Part shown: positions 33,287-34,691 of the stretch, one piece after another | Position numbering within the stretch: the first letter of the stretch is position 1 | How the letters are laid out: every line of letters starts with the position of its first letter | Translations under genes and position numbers: made by a program | The notes under the pieces: generated by a model | Databases searched by the model: none | The model's input: only the letters and a program-made list of their open reading frames with translations | What the model was told of the DNA's origin: nothing | From: Phycisphaerae bacterium | GTDB lineage: Bacteria; Chloroflexota; Anaerolineae; 4572-78; J111 | DNA: 34,691 bases | Direction of reading: 5' to 3' | NCBI GenBank assembly: GCA_028285035.1 | Contig: JANQQF010000177.1 | Coordinates: 1-34,691, forward strand

Positions 33287-34408
33287 TTATTCCATCGCTG
33301 GCAAGGTAAAGATAAAGCACGCACCTTCACCCGGCACGCCGTTGCTGTGAACGCCAATCCCGCCCCCTAGCTTCTCCACAATCGTTTTGACAATCGACAG
33401 CCCCAAACCATGACCTTTGCGATTGCGATTTAATTTCGCAAAGGGTTCAAATAGTTGCGTCTGAGCTTCGGCGGATAAACCATCCCCATTATCCTTGACC
33501 CAAAATTCAACCTGTTGATTGGGTTGCACAACTGCCCCTATCTCTATGCGAAGGGGGTGTCCCCCGTATTTTATCGCATTTTCCAGATAGTTGGCCCACA
33601 CCTCTTCAACCCACGGCGCATAACCAACCGCGATGGGCCAAGTTTTGGGCAGAATGATGGTCGCACCAGCCTGCTTGAGATCCCGCTCAAGCCGATGTTC
33701 GACTTCGGCCACAATCTCGGCCATATCCAACGGTTGAGGCACAACATCAACCTTGCGCATTTGGGCCAGCATCAACAGGTTCTTGATGATGCCCTCCATC
33801 CGCTGCCCCCCTCGAATGACCGCTTGAGCTGCATCCTCCTGCTCAGCAGGGCTAGGCCACGACTCAAGTAATAGCTCAGCATTGGCGATGATACTGCTCA
33901 GTGGATTTTTCAAGTCGTGGGCGACAGTGTAGGCAAAGGCATCTAGCTCCTCATTACGCTGGCGTAGGGTGTCATTGACGGCGAGCAGTTCTTCATTTTT
34001 ATCGGTGAGTTGGGTTTGCAATTGGCGCAGGGTGAGGTGGGTTTCAATTCGGGCCAACACCTCTTCCACTTGAAATGGTTTGGTGATGTAATCGACCCCA
34101 CCCATTTGGAAGGCTTTGACTTTATCAAGAGTGTCATTGAGGGCACTGATAAAAATGACGGGGATGTCTTGGGTGGCGGGATCAGCCTTGAGGCGCTCGC
34201 ACACTTCATAACCATTGAGTTCTGGCATATGGATATCAAGCAAAATTAAATCTGGGAGATGCTCTTGCACGGCGGTCAAAGCGAGCTTGCCGTTGATGGC
34301 AGGGCGCACTTTATAGCCCTGCTTGGTGAGCATTGACATGAGGACTTTCAAGTTCTCTGGTTTATCATCGACAATCAGGATATCGCCGTGTTCGGGGCTT
34401 ACACTCAT
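33287..34408 (-). CDS. REC-HisKA-HATPase response regulator/histidine kinase (paralogue)
   Basis: This 373-residue cytoplasmic protein has a receiver (D58, K110 in T-K-P-F-Q), a coiled-coil linker (128-155), HisKA with H164 in V-A-H-D-L-K-N-P-L, and a HATPase with D-N-G-D-G-L and G-H-G-L-G-L-S-I. It shares long identical stretches with the kinase at 23.4-24.5 kb, including D-D-K-P-E-N-L-K-V-L-M-S-M-L, so the two are duplicates. The frame opens at 34471, but the ATG at 34408 gives the same N-terminal length as the paralogue; AAGGA lies very close to it, so the start is tentative. No membrane segment is present. It is convergent with the OmpR-type regulator, with 33 bases between the stops. Confidence 0.9.
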   Translation of the reverse strand: MSVSPEHGDILIVDDKPENLKVLMSMLTKQGYKVRPAINGKLALTAVQEHLPDLILLDIHMPELNGYEVCERLKADPATQDIPVIFISALNDTLDKVKAFQMGGVDYITKPFQVEEVLARIETHLTLRQLQTQLTDKNEELLAVNDTLRQRNEELDAFAYTVAHDLKNPLSSIIANAELLLESWPSPAEQEDAAQAVIRGGQRMEGIIKNLLMLAQMRKVDVVPQPLDMAEIVAEVEHRLERDLKQAGATIILPKTWPIAVGYAPWVEEVWANYLENAIKYGGHPLRIEIGAVVQPNQQVEFWVKDNGDGLSAEAQTQLFEPFAKLNRNRKGHGLGLSIVKTIVEKLGGGIGVHSNGVPGEGACFIFTLPAME

Positions 34409-34628
34409 CTTCCTTGGTCCAGGTGTATTACGTTGCCTACTCAATGAACAATATAAGTATACCACAAGCATCGGGGGGCTGATGTCGGAATCCCGACGAA
34501 AAAGTAGGTTTTAAGGTGAAACATTAGTCCTATCGTAAATGACAAAATGTAGACAAAAGAAGGAAGCCTACTGATCCAGGCACAGAAAACTAATAGACGA
34601 AGCAGTTAAAACCCGTAAAATCGATTTA

Positions 34629-34691
34629 TGTCATCCCCGCGTGGTTTTAGCGGGGATCCATCGTTCGCTGCCCCCCGACCAGTGGATGCCC
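34629..34691. repeat. 85-bp double-hairpin repeat, copy 3 (cut by window end)
   Basis: The first 63 bases of the element are present, starting TGTCATCCCCG. Hairpin A is ATCCCCGC/GCGGGGAT; relative to copy 1 a T-A pair has become C-G in both arms, keeping the stem. Hairpin B is cut after GATGCCC. The 220 bases between this copy and the kinase start hold no gene that I can see. Confidence 0.75.

Noticed and set aside
22930..34691. CRISPR array
   Set aside because: The three repeats are kilobases apart, contain internal hairpins and have no regular spacers; no cas gene is present.

Overview
The window looks like chromosomal DNA of a free-living, metabolically versatile bacterium of moderate GC content. 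The mix of genes fits Chloroflexota best: large hybrid histidine kinases in tandem, a 7TMR-DISM kinase, ATP-type PEP carboxykinase, a GlcD/GlcF-type fusion oxidase and cobalamin genes. That placement is an inference from gene content and style, with no ribosomal marker in view. No tRNA, rRNA, CRISPR array, transposase or phage gene was seen.

Left region (about 0.1-11.8 kb) is a long run of ten minus-strand genes. Reading in the direction of transcription from 11.8 kb leftward, it starts with five oxidoreductase-type proteins: an FMN alpha-hydroxyacid oxidase/dehydrogenase, a YcbX/mARC-like MOSC protein, a GMC oxidoreductase, a glycerol-dehydrogenase-like metal alcohol dehydrogenase and a 976-residue FAD/Fe-S hydroxyacid dehydrogenase. 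It then runs into small accessory genes: DUF1330, a degenerate methyltransferase fold, DUF4241, an unknown 262-residue protein and a DUF2306-like membrane protein. A cytochrome P450 is transcribed divergently from the head of this run. Its promoter (TTGAAA, 17 nt, TATACA) has a perfect 10-bp palindrome in the spacer, a plausible operator for the P450 and perhaps for the oxidoreductase run.

Middle region (13.2-22.8 kb): pckA with its own promoter and a good rho-independent terminator; a three-gene unit of a MOSC protein, a small unknown protein and a 784-residue fusion of an APH/hydroxylysine-kinase-like domain to a class III aminotransferase-fold domain (possible kinase plus phospholyase); a GNAT acetyltransferase on the opposite strand, separated by a perfect 38-bp palindrome; a membrane-anchored HExxH protein of unknown family; and a translationally overlapping cobB-pduX pair for cobalamin synthesis behind a TTGACA-17-TATTTT promoter.

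Right region (23.3-34.4 kb) is a signalling island. Three minus-strand hybrid histidine kinases lie in tandem (stop-start overlap, then an 18-nt gap) with different sensory N-termini but the same HisKA-HATPase-REC core and the same C-terminal helical tail. Two closely similar REC-HisKA-HATPase paralogues flank them, and one OmpR-type response regulator is divergent from the trio. No HPt protein is visible.

Three copies of an 85-bp double-hairpin repeat (22.9, 24.6 and 34.6 kb, the last cut by the window end) lie in the right part. Substitutions between copies preserve base pairing, so the folded form appears to be what is maintained. A second, unrelated hairpin repeat lies at 32.4 kb. The best candidates for something undescribed are the kinase-phospholyase fusion, the shared tail of the three hybrid kinases, the HExxH coiled-coil protein and the covarying repeat.
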